From contig SCFE01000003.1 of assembly GCA_004352715.1 (NCBI GenBank), positions 3,802,615 to 3,823,386 of the forward strand: DNA of 20,772 bases. The letters run 5' to 3'. The DNA comes from Hofstenia miamia. Lineage: Eukaryota > Xenacoelomorpha > Acoela. The translations under genes and the position numbers were made by a program. A model generated the notes under the pieces. It saw only the letters and a list, made by a program, of their open reading frames with translations. It made no database searches and had not been told where the DNA came from. Of this stretch, positions 9,352-20,281 are shown in pieces (within the stretch, counting starts at the first letter, position 1; each line of letters begins with the position of its first letter).

Positions 9352-9360
9352 TCTAAAATA
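9352..9360 (-). promoter_or_regulatory. Splice acceptor directly before NOL10 start codon
   Basis: On the minus strand the sequence is TATTTTAG, then A, then ATG. The T-rich AG has acceptor form and leaves a one-base leader before the ATG. SNRPG has the same arrangement. It could be the end of a 5' UTR intron or a spliced-leader addition site. Confidence 0.55.
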
Positions 9361-9731
9361 CAACAACCAGAGTTTAATTAACAATACTTATTAAGAACCG
9401 ACAGGAAAATGAATTCAAAAGTTTACTATTAAGGCCTAAAATAGAGTTCTACATTAAACAGCGTTCCCATCACGTACGCACCTAAACAAAATAAAGTTGC
9501 ATAGCATTTATAACTTAAAATAATTTAACTGTTTTCTAATCTCTACTCTTCTAAATCCTTTCATTTATTGTGTAACGTGTTATAAAAAATCGTTGCATAA
9601 CAGCTGAACAAAATTGATATTTTCAGCAATTCGCCTTGATAAAATTTAATTGCTAAAAATAATGTCTTTGCTGATATTTTAATCACCATTAGATTCACCA
9701 GGTAATGAATATTGCACAATAGCGAATTAGA

Positions 9732-9788
9732 GGGGGGGNNNNNNNNNNNNNNNNNNNNNNNNNNNNNNNNNNNNNNNNNNGGGGGGGG
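9732..9788. other. Assembly gap inside a poly-G tract
   Basis: Seven G (9732-9738), 42 N (9739-9780) and eight G (9781-9788). The gap is flanked on both sides by the same homopolymer, so the true sequence is probably a long G run that sequencing could not cross. Any frame reading through it is an artefact. Confidence 0.95.
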
Positions 9789-12021
9789 TAAAACAATATA
9801 AGCTTTGCAGACCACAGCCGTAATATTTGCTGCTAGCAAGCCCAGATCACAATGTAAAACCGCAACATAAAGTAGAAAAAATTCTCTTGCTGGTTATTTC
9901 AGAAGCTATTAAACAAAATACAATGTTTCATTGGTTGATTACATTATTGATTGATGAGAATTTCGGTTGAATTTGTTTTGATTTACAATCCATCTCCGAT
10001 CCGAAACCTTATCATATTATATGTAATCGTACGACTTCGTACACCACACATCTCTGATTTGAATTTACAATGGGATTCCAGTTATAGTAATATGCATATG
10101 AATTAAGTTCCATGAAACTAGATTACATACTTTTTGATATTGATCCGGATTCTTCAAATTAACATTACACAACTGAATCAATTATTTATTTGAGACTTAA
10201 CTATGTAACTCAGGGTGCGCATGCAACTAATGTGCTAATCGATGAATTATAATGAATGTATTTCTGAATTAAGAAAATTTTGTCATTGATATGCCGCTTA
10301 CACCGTCTTAATTAATCTTGTTGTAAAGCTTTCGTTTTCATTGATACAGCGTTTACTGCTGAATATTCTTATTTGAAAATCAATATTGAAATACGATAAT
10401 AAATAAAATATTTCTGAAGTAATAAACATGGACAATTTTACTTCGGGTTTTCCTTTTAATGACTATTTTGACAATGTATATGACATGAAGAACCATTAAG
10501 CCAAAATAAATAAATTCTGAGAAAATTATTAGTAAATGTAACCTTACTGTAGATGAATTGAAGCGAAGTTGAAGCTTTCCAACTACATTAAAATCATTGG
10601 TATTGTGAAGGAACCTATTAATAGGGACGACTAAATAGACAAAATTCATAAATTGCATTAAATGCATAAAAGTGAATTGATAAAGCAATCAATTCAACAC
10701 CAACTCACAACCAAGAGGAGGAAGTAAAAGATATAATGAAACGTACGTATTAGAAACTACTATTCTTTGATTCAAACAAAGCAACTTAAATCAAATATTT
10801 CGACTATTAATAAAACATTTAAGAAAGCCACGATAAAACCAATAGTGACCTTTTTAAAGACTCAAGATATTTTCACGAACAAAGATATCATCCAAAAGGA
10901 CCAGTTTCTTCCATTGGATGCGGTCACTAGTGACAATCCGCATCTTTCTCCAGTTGTCGAAAAGTGGCAAATAATTCATATAATTTCAATTTATACTCAA
11001 TTGAGATTATTCAGCTGGAAATGTTGTATGAATGAATGACGAAACCTTTATCAATGAGACTGAATTAGAGGATACATCATATTTTGTATTGAAATGTACA
11101 GCATAGTGCAATATTGGATTGTTTCGTAAAAATTATTGTAATAATGATATTTCAAAAATTAATCATTGTGACTATTATATTTAAATAGCTTATTGACATT
11201 TTTCACCATAAAAAATGTAAATTCGAATCAGGTTGAGTACAAAAATATCTAATTTTAAGAAAAATCCCCGGTTACCGATATAGGCATGGTGTCAATTTTA
11301 CTTTGATAGACTAAGGTTGGCACAGTATCATTATACTAAAATAGGCGAAAACAATTTCAGTAAAATTTCATCTTGAGGCTTCAATTAATGGAAAGTTACA
11401 TTTAATAAAAATCAGACCAAAATCAGCGTGTTTAGATCTAGTGCTGCTTAATGTCATTGATCATTGTCAAAATACAGATACTTGAGTATTAATGTCTTTG
11501 AAAAGAATAGCAAAATTATCAGTGGCGGTTGACATGGGCATATTATAAATGATTCAATAAGATTAATTTCAAGCGATGTATCAAAAACAACGCACTCTTC
11601 TCAACTGAGAGCACAGCATATTTTATTAATCAGCTGCAAACCCTGCCTAAAGTTACCATGGTTTAAAACATCCCGCGCCAGAAAGTGCGTGTGTCAAGGG
11701 CAAAGCCACCGAATCTTGCGTTTAAAACAACTCACTGTTGGTCTTAGGTAATTTGAATATTTATTATGCCTTCTATCATTGTGTAGACAGAGTCTGAAGC
11801 ATGTTTATATTGATATAATTATCAATGGATCATATTCAACGTGCGACGATCGTCAGGTTTTTTACTAAAAGTTTCATTGTAATTGTAAAGCTCGAAAACA
11901 CGGCCCTAAAACGATTGTGCACTATGCAATAATGTATTAGTAATCACAGTTAACATGTCTTTCCTGGTATCTGTTTTTAATGTCTTTCACGGGATTTGAA
12001 AACGTGTTTAACTAAACCATC
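9789..12021. other. Intergenic, nothing recognised
   Basis: AT-rich sequence between NOL10 and the fossil mobile gene. The longest frames (10688-10380 minus, 10767-11039 plus) show no family motif and look like chance frames. Confidence 0.6.
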
Positions 12022-12900
12022 TCATTTTTTGTCCCCCATCACTTTCTGTGATGCATGGCTGACAAACTTCACAGCTTTTCTACTGACTGCATACGAGTTC
12101 TGAGCTCGCCAATGAAAATTCGGACGTGTTATATCCCTTTCAGCTGAAGCTGGCCCTCTCTCTGACGTGATTATAGGTTCCGACCAGGTGTAATTCCATG
12201 GAATAAGATCGTAATAATTTTCCATTTCAAAGTTCAAAACATTGCGGATTTCAATAATGTTTTGAAGTATTTTTTCAAACAGACTGAACAGTATCAGCAA
12301 GCATAGCCAGGGAAATGTTCGCTGGGTGAGCATTACAAGAGCTAATGGCGATCACAGGCGTGATGCATCCTTGCACTTCAGTGGACTGTAACTTAACCAG
12401 CTGCACAGACCGAAGCACATTTTGGGTACATCTTTGTAGTGGCTCGCATTTGATATGAAATCACATTGATGCATAATGAGTTGTGATAAAGAAAGCTAGT
12501 GTTCTAAAGTTCTTACTAGACTCATTAGGAAGATCGCTTGAGCTGATGTAGTCTACCAATTCGACTAGCCAAGGTAGTTCACCTTAAATGATTAAGTGGC
12601 CCAATTTTATGATTCCTTACAATATCTGTAACAGATCTACTCCGGATGGAATTCACCATTTCATAAAGATGCCTCTGATCCGTAGAAAGATCAGTAAGTA
12701 CATTGGCAGGAAGAACTCGATACCATCTCCTTCAGAGATCGCAGTATAATTTTCGTCGATAGGAAATGATTTAGCATTCCTATTGTATCTTTCAATGTCT
12801 TATTTAGTCGTGTGGTAACAACACATTGAATAGAGACCCCTCAAAGGTAGGTCAATTAGAACCAATGTTGACATTTGTACTGTCTCCATCAATGACTTTC
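12022..12900 (-). pseudogene. Decayed copy of an unnamed mobile-gene protein family
   Basis: Fragments in shifting minus-strand frames line up in order with a multicopy protein family I recall from arthropod predicted proteomes. They are VIDGDSTNVNIGSN (12894-12855; family G-C-D-G-T-x-x-N-T-G); RVLPANVLTDLSTDQRHLYE near 12690 (family D-L-S-T-D-Q-x-Y-L); GPLNHLR-stop-TTLASRIGRL (family S-R-W-L-T-T-A-N-R-I-L-R-L, with Trp TGG now TGA); AHPANISLAMLADT (family H-P-E-N-I-L-L-A-M); IRNVLNFEMENYYDLIPW (family I-R-x-F-x-V-P-x-L-N-F-x-A-x-x-Y-x-D-L-I-D-W); and NSYAVSRKAVKFVSHASQKV (family T-Q-A-V-E-R-x-V-K-L-V-x-E-A-S). Two internal segments appear deleted. The function of the family is unknown to me; its multicopy nature suggests a mobile element. 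The match is from memory and untested. Confidence 0.55.
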
Positions 12901-13314
12901 AAACATGGTAAGAGGTGGCACTGGAGAACAACATCTCTTAAGCAGGTTGAAATACTTTGAGATCTGCCAGATTTTGGTTTAAAGTGTGTCAGGTATGTCC
13001 TTCCATACTTTGTTTTCACATTGCATTACGGTCTACTTCTATTTTGTTTTTGGTGAACAGAAAATAGTTATCCTTGCTTGATTTGATGATTCCTAAACTA
13101 ATCAGGAAGCTACTCAAAATAGCAGCAGTTGTTCAAAGTAAAATGCAAATTTTCTCTATTGAAATTTGAGTGAAAATCAAGCACTGCAAATTTTGTAATT
13201 ATCCTGATTACTTCCGATTGACCTCAAATTTGACATGAGACCTTTCTATGACGATACACCACTTTTGACCATGGCCGAAAAATTTCGGTGAGATTTTCCC
13301 AAAAACGGATCAGG
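12901..13314. other. Intergenic, nothing recognised
   Basis: Possibly more of the decayed element on the minus strand, but no segment here can be placed in the family. Confidence 0.4.
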
Positions 13315-13334
13315 TATATATATATATATATATA
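13315..13334. repeat. (TA)10 microsatellite
   Basis: Ten uninterrupted TA units. Confidence 0.95.
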
Positions 13335-13336
13335 TT

Positions 13337-14164
13337 AGAGTGGCTCTTTGTATGAATTACAAAAGCTGTAAATTGGATCAATTTAAGACTGCTAAGTATA
13401 TTAATGACACAACATTTCAGATGTTCTGTATGTACAGATTTTCATCAAGCCCAGAACGGGTCGTTTTATTTGAGTATTTTCGGCTCGACTCGCCACGTAG
13501 AACAATTCAATAAGGCTCGATTTAGCTTTATATATTTTTAAAAATATTTTGCTCTAAGAATTTTTTACATAAAAAAGATATATTGAATGAAAAAATAGGA
13601 AATATCCTCATAAACAAATTAATAAGCAAAACTATAAATTTACTTGACTTAATAAAGGCTCATTGCATATCCAATGAAGTGCTTAAGCTCGGTTTGGCTC
13701 GGCAAGTTAGAAGCTTGCCTCGTTGACAAGTCCGTGTACACTCAAAATATTCATTAGAGGCCCTGTAGAATCATCAAGATTCAATCCTGTTACACCTCAA
13801 AAGCAATCAATCATCGTCCAAACACCATGGTGTGGGTTGCTTTAGTCATTGTTGTTAAGATGTACAATGACAAGTATTGGGGAGGGGACTTCTGAAGTCC
13901 TTCATCTGATAATTTTTTCTTCAACATACTAAATTCGCCATATCACACATTTTAAATGTTCAAAGTGTATTCACAATATTGATTTTCAAAAATGTTCAAA
14001 ATTTAGCATTTTTGTAACAAATTTTTAAGAATTTCTGAAATATTGAAAACTATTTTGCATTAATTTTTCAGATTTTATTCTACAAAATTATTCATTCCAT
14101 ACAAGAACATATTAATATTAGGGATTCATCATCTCCTTTTTAGTGTTTTATTTTGTATGGTAGG
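13337..14164. other. Intergenic, nothing recognised
   Basis: Contains GC-richer patches with repeated GGCTCG words (13478-13535 and 13680-13730) that may belong to an old repeat. No ends or coding sequence are identified. Confidence 0.5.
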
Positions 14165-14510
14165 AGTTTCGCTCCTAAACCTACAAAAATGTAGCTTCAT
14201 TTCGGCATAGAACTTTTATAATCAGCTAAGATCAGTCAATTCTCAAATTAAAGAATCACAAGTTTCAAAATTATTGTTAGGACATCCCCAGTTCTAGACC
14301 TCTTTTACTATACTCGAATAATTTGAAATTGTAATTACTAAATGTTACAGAAAAAATTAATTCTAAAGATTGACTAACCACCAATGCAAAATAAAAGTAA
14401 ATCAATAAAATTAATAGTCTATGTATATGTATTAATGTCTTCTTCAACAATGATGGTGGTGTAATCAATAGAGTCCTGAAGAAATTGTTGTTTTGGTAAT
14501 CATGCATAAT
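14165..14510 (-). repeat. Dispersed repeat, copy 2 (inverted partner near 3.3 kb)
   Basis: Inverted homologue of 3172-3530. This copy keeps a 76-codon frame (14507-14277) with a hydrophobic segment (LLILLIYFYFALVV) and then SVTFSNYNFKLFEYSKRGLE. The central part aligns without gaps to copy 1, and substitutions fall partly at third positions, which hints at an origin in coding sequence. The frame may be a chance survivor. No family recognised. Confidence 0.75.
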
Positions 14511-14807
14511 TTTAGCACATTTAATTTTAGTACAGTGCCAATAAATGTATCTATATAAAAATATAAATTCAATAGTAGAAAGTCCGAACTAGAACATCAG
14601 CAAGAACTTTCAAATTGTTAGGACAAGATCTAGAGAAATGTATGAGTATGCAAAATTTAATCAAATCTAGAATGAAAATTATTAAAAAATCGAGTTTAAG
14701 AGCCTCAATAAATAAATAAACGCAATATATTCAAGATATCTACACTGCCTTCACAGTACAGAAACACTATAAAATTCACTAACAAACATGTAAACAAATA
14801 CAATACA
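14511..14807 (-). other. SNRPG 3' flank with possible poly(A) signal
   Basis: No AATAAA is seen on the minus strand after the SNRPG stop. The variant ATTAAA at 14661-14656, about 147 bp downstream, is the best candidate. Otherwise the stretch is plain AT-rich sequence. Confidence 0.4.
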
Positions 14808-15044
14808 CTACATATCATTGTCAACTTGTTCGATTAAGGTGATACTATTCCCACGAATGACACACATTCCTACAGGAATAGGCTGCGTAATTCCTTTACG
14901 ATATTCTAAAGTTTCATCCAAAGCGACATTCATAAATGGATCAAATCCTCTAAGAACACCAGTCACTTGACGACCTCCATTCAGTTTCATGTTTAAACGT
15001 TTATCCATAAATTTTTTCAATTCTGGTGGATGTGCTTTACTCAT
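14808..15044 (-). CDS. SNRPG: Small nuclear ribonucleoprotein G (Sm protein G)
   Basis: SmG is one of seven Sm proteins that form a ring on the Sm site of U1, U2, U4 and U5 snRNAs and is essential for pre-mRNA splicing. The single coding exon gives 78 residues (human 76). It opens [15 protein letters not shown], nearly identical to the human N-terminus. The Sm1 motif includes LNGGR (21-25) and GFDPFMN (33-39, with the Asp and Asn of the RNA-binding loop), and Sm2 has VIRGNS (62-67). The C-terminal part is divergent: the loop between Sm1 and Sm2 reads [12 protein letters not shown], and the tail ends IEQVDNDM instead of the usual ALERV/ALDRV type. ATG at 15044-15042 is chosen by homology; 17 in-frame upstream codons are excluded because a T-rich AG sits one base before the ATG. 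The stop is TAG. All core residues are present, so the gene is likely functional. Confidence 0.96.
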   Translation of the reverse strand: MSKAHPPELKKFMDKRLNMKLNGGRQVTGVLRGFDPFMNVALDETLEYRKGITQPIPVGMCVIRGNSITLIEQVDNDM

Positions 15045-15055
15045 TCTAAAAAAAT
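15045..15055 (-). promoter_or_regulatory. Splice acceptor directly before SNRPG start codon
   Basis: The minus strand reads a run of seven T, then AG (15047-15046), A, ATG. This is the same T-rich AG-A-ATG layout as in NOL10. Confidence 0.55.
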
Positions 15056-17487
15056 ATTCAAATTTTAAATGGATACAAAATTTTGAGATACACATTTGGT
15101 GAATCCATAGAGCTCACCAAATTGCACTGAAGCATTTGCTTAACTTAAGATATAAATAAATATGGGATTCAAATATTCGATCATCATGATTTAGAACTCG
15201 TCAACATGTAGGCATCGAAATATTAGTAGCACAAACAACTATATTATCCGAGTGAAATAAAATTAGACAGTTGAGTGCTGCTTTCCGTTCAGTTATAAAT
15301 TAACGAAATTATTTGTAGATAGAGAAAATTCTTTTTGCACCAACTGAAAATTTATCTGTTAATTAACACTTTCTTGCATAGAACTTTTTATTTCAAGCCA
15401 GAACCATAAAATTGAAAATATATATGTATTTTAGGATTATTAGACACAAACTATCCCAGTGCCCTCTGATGGTCATACACTACCAGTAACGTTTGTGTCC
15501 AGAATGATATAACCAGTACAGATGAAAGTGTTTGGGAGATTCATAGGCCTAAATACTGGCAACATATGCAACCAGAGTGCAAGAAAGGGTTAATAAAAAA
15601 TATTCTCGAGCACAAACTATAAAAATGATAATTATAATGAAATTTCAAATTTAGTTGATCAGGATGGAGGTTCATGTTCGCCCGATAACAATCAATTCGA
15701 AATGTGAAAACGCTAATTAATCACCGTCAGTACGCCTCTGCTTGCAACAGAACTGGCTAACTTAAAAGATGTTTTCACGGTATTTATTCACAGGCACACG
15801 GGACACGATTTGCATATTGTTATTGTTACGAAATCCATTTTAGCCATCTTGCGGAGTAATATCCACGCGCAATGAAATGGGCTAAAACTATCACGAAGGT
15901 GTATATTCGGATTTTAATTTTATTGGAGAGGAAAAATGTCCAGTTGCAAACTACTCAATTTTCTGAAGACCCAAGTGGTGCGCGGATTCTTTTTGAAAAG
16001 TTTGATCAACATGGCTTAAACAATTTTAAGCGCAATGGAATGTGCCCATACCGAGCTACCGTTTGTTAAATTGTGATCAGACTGCGTAACAAGTACAAAT
16101 AAGCTGTTCTTAAAATAACATGCTTTAAACAAAAACTGCTTTTTTCTATTACTCACTAGCTCCAACAAAACGGACTCGTAATCGGTTGGAAGGTCACTAC
16201 TCAATAACGATAGCAAGCCATTAATCATACAACGACAATTGAATGGATCGTCTGAACTATTTACAACAAAAAATCTAAACTTAGCTGTCGGTACCGTAAT
16301 GCAATTTCATTGATAGATTTGGGAAGGACCTTTCAGGCATGGTCCTGTAACAGCACGCTATCAAAAATAAGGCAAGCCGGAATGATTTTGAGGAATACAA
16401 TATTCAAGCAACGTCATTCGATAGGTGCAAAGAATAGGATCGCGATGATTTCACGTGGAATGAAGACCAATTGAGACCAAATTTGAGAGAAATTTCGAAA
16501 GAAAACATATTTAATGTTTTTATTCTGGAAAGCATTCCCAGGTAGAACAAAATCAAAAAGCGTACTCCGTTGTTGGAGCTTATTGTAGACGGTGAATGAA
16601 TTATTTTAACGAATGAACACTGACAATAAGATGAGAAGGGCAAACAAAAAATAGCCGGATTTAACTAATGAAACTGTTTTTCTCTTTCCTCCTAACATAC
16701 AAACTATGGACGCATGGGTAATATAAAACTGAAGCTTGCGAAAAGGCGTATCAATGCAGTTGATCTACAACGAGTATTTGCAGTTGACCACTACAACTTA
16801 ATTCATGGATGCTTATATACACACCGTCATTCAGAATAACATGTTGGCATATTTATGAACCATAGTTGGAATACACGTATATTGATAATAATGCTCACAC
16901 ATGTGAAGAAATCACTTACAATAGCATAGTGTGATCAATGAATGAAGAAAAAATTCGACTCCACCGCTGAAACTACCAAAAGATTCTAACTGTACTGAAT
17001 TACGGTGACCACTACCTTATGGAAAACAGCGATGGTGCATCTCTGCTATATGATATTCTTCCCTAACAACTAACGGGTTGCCACAGTTATCCTCGATTCT
17101 ATTTTAAATCAAATTAACTGTTTTTAACAAATGTTCTTTACATCATTGCACAGTGGATTCAAAGCAAACTTAGAAACTGCCATGTCCCATGGTGTCGAAG
17201 TCATTGCGCGCTGAAGCGATGCAAATCGCACGATCTCTTGTTGCATGTCTGGAGACCCCGCACAAAATTTGCATATCATCACGGTTGAGATTTAATGAGT
17301 TTGAGCAGGGGGAAATCATCATTATGATGCGATTCATAAATCTATGATAAAAAATGTAGCACACGTAACTCTACTACGGAGTAAAAAAAACAATGACAAA
17401 TACAATAAAATATTGTCGATCCGACCGTGTAGTCTGCGGTAACTTGCAATACTTTATTCATGTCACAGCAAAAAATATTGCGTTGAA
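15056..17487. other. Long stretch without a recognised gene
   Basis: About 2.4 kb, somewhat less AT-rich in its middle (about 15.7-17.4 kb) than the flanks. Short frames exist on both strands, but none shows a family motif. A SNRPG 5' UTR exon or promoter could lie near its left edge, and the GC-richer part may be old transposon. Confidence 0.5.
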
Positions 17488-17780
17488 ACAAAATGTATGG
17501 TATCGTCAATTAATGAACCGAATTGTTGGTTTTTCACGTTCCCAATGAAAAGATTATGCGGAAAAAGTGGTTTTCTGCTGCGAGAAGACCTGATAATCAG
17601 TCTGACTACAAATTGTATGCTTGTCAGCATCATTTCAACACTAAAGATGCTGAAAATTATCATGAATTAAAAATTGGAAAAGCTAAAATATCTTTTTGTA
17701 AAAAAGACAATCCAGAAAAAAAAATACAAGACACGCTTCTATTTCGACAAAGAAAAAGTAATGCATCGAACAATTAACTT
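17488..17780 (+). pseudogene. Broken THAP zinc-finger domain
   Basis: One frame reads KCMVSSINEPNCWFFTFP. At about 17545 the homology moves to another frame reading VPNEKIMRKKWFSAARRP, then YKLYACQHHFNTKDAENY. The order Cys, F-x-F-P, R-K-K-W, C-x2-H-F is that of THAP (C2CH) DNA-binding domains, found in P-element-like and some PIF/Harbinger-related transposases and host proteins. The N-terminal Cys spacing is not canonical, and a frameshift separates the halves, so the domain is dead. After it comes a Lys/Asn-rich, unplaced frame to about 18047. Confidence 0.55.
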
Positions 17781-18241
17781 ACAAAGACGAGGTACAGGAA
17801 GAAATTCCATGCAGTTCATCAATTGAAGATAACAATAAAAGTGCGCAAACTCATTTCACTCTGTGTTTACGTAAACAATATCGACTCCGTCAAGTGATCA
17901 ATATGTTCAATGCGAAATTCTTTGTAATAATACCTGAAGTAACAATGCTTTTTTTCGGACTCTCCAATCCTAACGTCTCAACAAACTATTCATCAAGCAG
18001 CAATTCATACGAATGTGACTTATTTATCAAATACAAAGCATTATTTTGAATCGACTAAGAAAATATCGCTATTTTACATATTTTGGCAAAAATTTCAAAT
18101 GTCCTTCTCAAATACTGACGTAAATACAATCTTTTCACTTCTATTAATTGAAACAACAAATTAACTTACTCCGATATTGCAGACATTTTAAATGTATCAG
18201 AATGAACTGTTACACGAATAATTACCAATCCTTCAGTTCGG
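17781..18241 (+). other. Probable interior of decayed THAP element
   Basis: A frame from about 17774 to 18047 is open and begins LTYKDEVQEEIPCSSSIEDN, an acidic low-complexity spacer such as often follows THAP domains. No domain is recognised. Assignment to the same element is inference from position. Confidence 0.3.
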
Positions 18242-18484
18242 GTGGTAGCTCATTTAAAAACATTTATCTATATTCCTAATACTGAAGTTGTACAGGATAC
18301 TCTTCGTCATGCATTTCAAGCTTATTTTTCTCATGTCAACTATATTACCAACTGCTTTGAGGGATGCAAAAGCCATCAAATGAATACAATCTCCTGTACC
18401 CATAATGGTTTCATTCATAAAATTTCAGCATTATTTTATGCATGCAAAATATACTTTCCTTGTGCATTTTACATTATATCATAA
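18242..18484 (+). pseudogene. Possible DDE_Tnp_4-type transposase remnant
   Basis: The frame reads IPNTEVVQDT, then QAYFSHVNYITNCFEGCKSH, then NGFIHKISALFY. This resembles, in order, the D-x-T-E-V-F-x-Q, F-S-x-Y-K-x-H-N-T-x-K-G and P-N-G-x-I-x-F-I-S-x-L-Y blocks of DDE_Tnp_4 transposases, some of which carry THAP domains. The catalytic Asp is replaced by Asn, and the later blocks (S-D) are missing. The link is weak alone but is strengthened by the THAP fragment upstream on the same strand. Confidence 0.35.
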
Positions 18485-19091
18485 ATAATTCAACGCGTAT
18501 AAAACAATCAATTTAAACACGCGAACTTGCTACTATTTGACTATATATTATTTCGGGCTATAATCATCGACTATATTATCATCGAATGCAAGTAATCAAA
18601 TGACAACCATGAAAGAAAATATTGAATGTAAGTTGTCAATTTATTTAAAATTTAACTTTTTACAAAGATATTTGCTTAAAATGTCCTAACGATTTTACAA
18701 TTATCAATATGAAAGTAATTTTACTTTGTCTGCTTGAATGAATTTTCATTTCTTATGTATAAATTGCCCAATATTTTCATTAAGGAACTCTATTTTGCTT
18801 TTTTATGAATTTTCTCAATATTTTGACATGCTGATATGCTCTGGTTGTCTTATCACGAATTTCTTTTTTCTCCAGCCATTGATGTGGGCTAGGCTGGAGC
18901 TATATTTTACCACATTACTGTATAAATTACATAAGAACAGCATTACTGTACTGCTTGTCAGAAAACCTACATAAATTTTATAATAAAAAACGTAAGATAT
19001 AGGCTAAATCATAATGCTGGGTGCAAATATCAAATTGAATATCTAAATTTTTATTGTGGTGGCAAATTTTTAATAATTTTCATTGATGGTT
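18485..19091. other. Intergenic, nothing recognised
   Basis: AT-rich sequence with no coding or repeat signal I can support. Confidence 0.6.
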
Positions 19092-19170
19092 ATGGTTTAC
19101 ATTTGACATTTTTTATTGGATGGTTTACATTTGATGTTTTCCATTAAATGGCTATTCATTTAATGTTTTT
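19092..19170. repeat. Short degenerate tandem repeat, 28-bp period
   Basis: Unit 1 (19092-19119) and unit 2 (19120-19147) both start ATGGTTTACATTTGA and differ mainly at their ends. A third, partial unit (19148-19170) starts ATGGCTATTCATTTAATG. Confidence 0.75.
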
Positions 19171-20074
19171 ATGGCCTCCTGTTTTTTCATTCTAGAAAAT
19201 TTTAAATTTTTTCTCAAAATGGATATTTGCAGTAAATTTTTGCAAAGGAGAATGTTCCATTAAATAATAATTTTGGAAAATTTCAGATTTGCAAAAATGA
19301 AAAGTGCCAGCCCTGGTTGGTACATATAAAGTATATAAAAAATACTCAAATTGGACACTGATTGAAAAGGGTGTATAAAGGAAAGCATTTTGATGGGACA
19401 TCAAATATTTGAAAATTTTTTAAGCAACTATTTTAAACTCAATAAACATAAAAATGTATTTTTGATATATCTGCTCATTTAATAAATCTAATAGTGTAGA
19501 ATTTTCAGCTAACAATAATCTGCATGACTCTATAAAGCACATTGTCAAAAATTTGTGTTTAAATATAATTACATAAAATGATATTTTACAGATCACTTGT
19601 TGCTAAGCAATAGTAGGATTAATTTTAAGATATATATTATTTGTTTTGAAATATTTGGTATTCTTCTCAAGTACCAATCTGAGATCTTATTGAAAAAAAG
19701 TTAATCTGATTATATAAAAAATAATATTCAATGTCATTGATTTTCATATACTTTCAGTTTATGCAATATTACAGTTTTTGATTCAAAGAAATCTATCACT
19801 TTCTCTGAAAATACAAAAGTTGGAAATTGTTTAGGTATCCACACAATTTAAGTATATAGTATTGAACTTAGCTATAATTCACAGAAATACTTAAGGTGCA
19901 TCAGGCAACCTTGGTTGGTATTTTTTTATCAAAATACGAAATCTTGAAACCAACATAGGGACCTTGAGATCAACATAGCAAATTGTTATGAACAATATGG
20001 ACAGAAATTTAGCATGAATGAGGGTGAAGAATAACAACATTAGATGGGTCATTTAAATTTTTCTCATATGTACA
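19171..20074. other. Intergenic, nothing recognised
   Basis: AT-rich. Two similar words, CCCTGGTTGGTA (about 19311) and CCTTGGTTGGTA (about 19909), recur about 600 bp apart. Nothing else is supported. Confidence 0.5.
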
Positions 20075-20078
20075 TTAA

Positions 20079-20100
20079 CCTCTCAGCGCCCAAGGGTATA
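20079..20100 (+). repeat. piggyBac-like terminal inverted repeat (3' end)
   Basis: It starts directly after TTAA with CCTCTCAGCGCCCAAGGG. The partner end is outside the window, so the inverted repeat cannot be confirmed here. Confidence 0.6.
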
Positions 20101-20281
20101 ACTATCTGATATATTTCTATTTTGTATGTTAATATATGCATATTAACATTAAAAAATATATACTACATGTCCATTTTTCCAAAAAAAATATTTATGACAT
20201 TTTTTTTGTCATGTGCCATATTTGGAACATTGGGCTTTCTTTTCAGAAAATATCTAAAAAAAATGAGATTGCAAAGATGTA

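Noticed and set aside
9561-9839. Frame that reads through the N gap
   Set aside because: It depends on unknown bases and poly-G translated as Pro; an artefact.
10380-10688. 102-codon hydrophobic frame on the minus strand
   Set aside because: Hydrophobic content is what AT-rich DNA yields by chance; no motif, no splice context and no conserved neighbour.
10767-11039. 90-codon frame on the plus strand
   Set aside because: No recognisable family and no clear ATG start, promoter or exon signals; likely chance.
13478-13740. Scattered GGCTCG words and a GGCAAG...CTTGCC hairpin
   Set aside because: Too short and irregular to define element ends or a functional structure.
4573-15044. NOL10 and SNRPG as an operon
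   Set aside because: Same strand, but 5.4 kb apart with a candidate poly(A) signal after SNRPG and transposon remains between; no support for co-transcription.
16378-16600. Plus-strand stretch reading DRDDFTWNEDQLRPNLREIS with two stops
   Set aside because: It looked like decayed coding sequence, but the number of stops is close to chance and I could not place it in any family.
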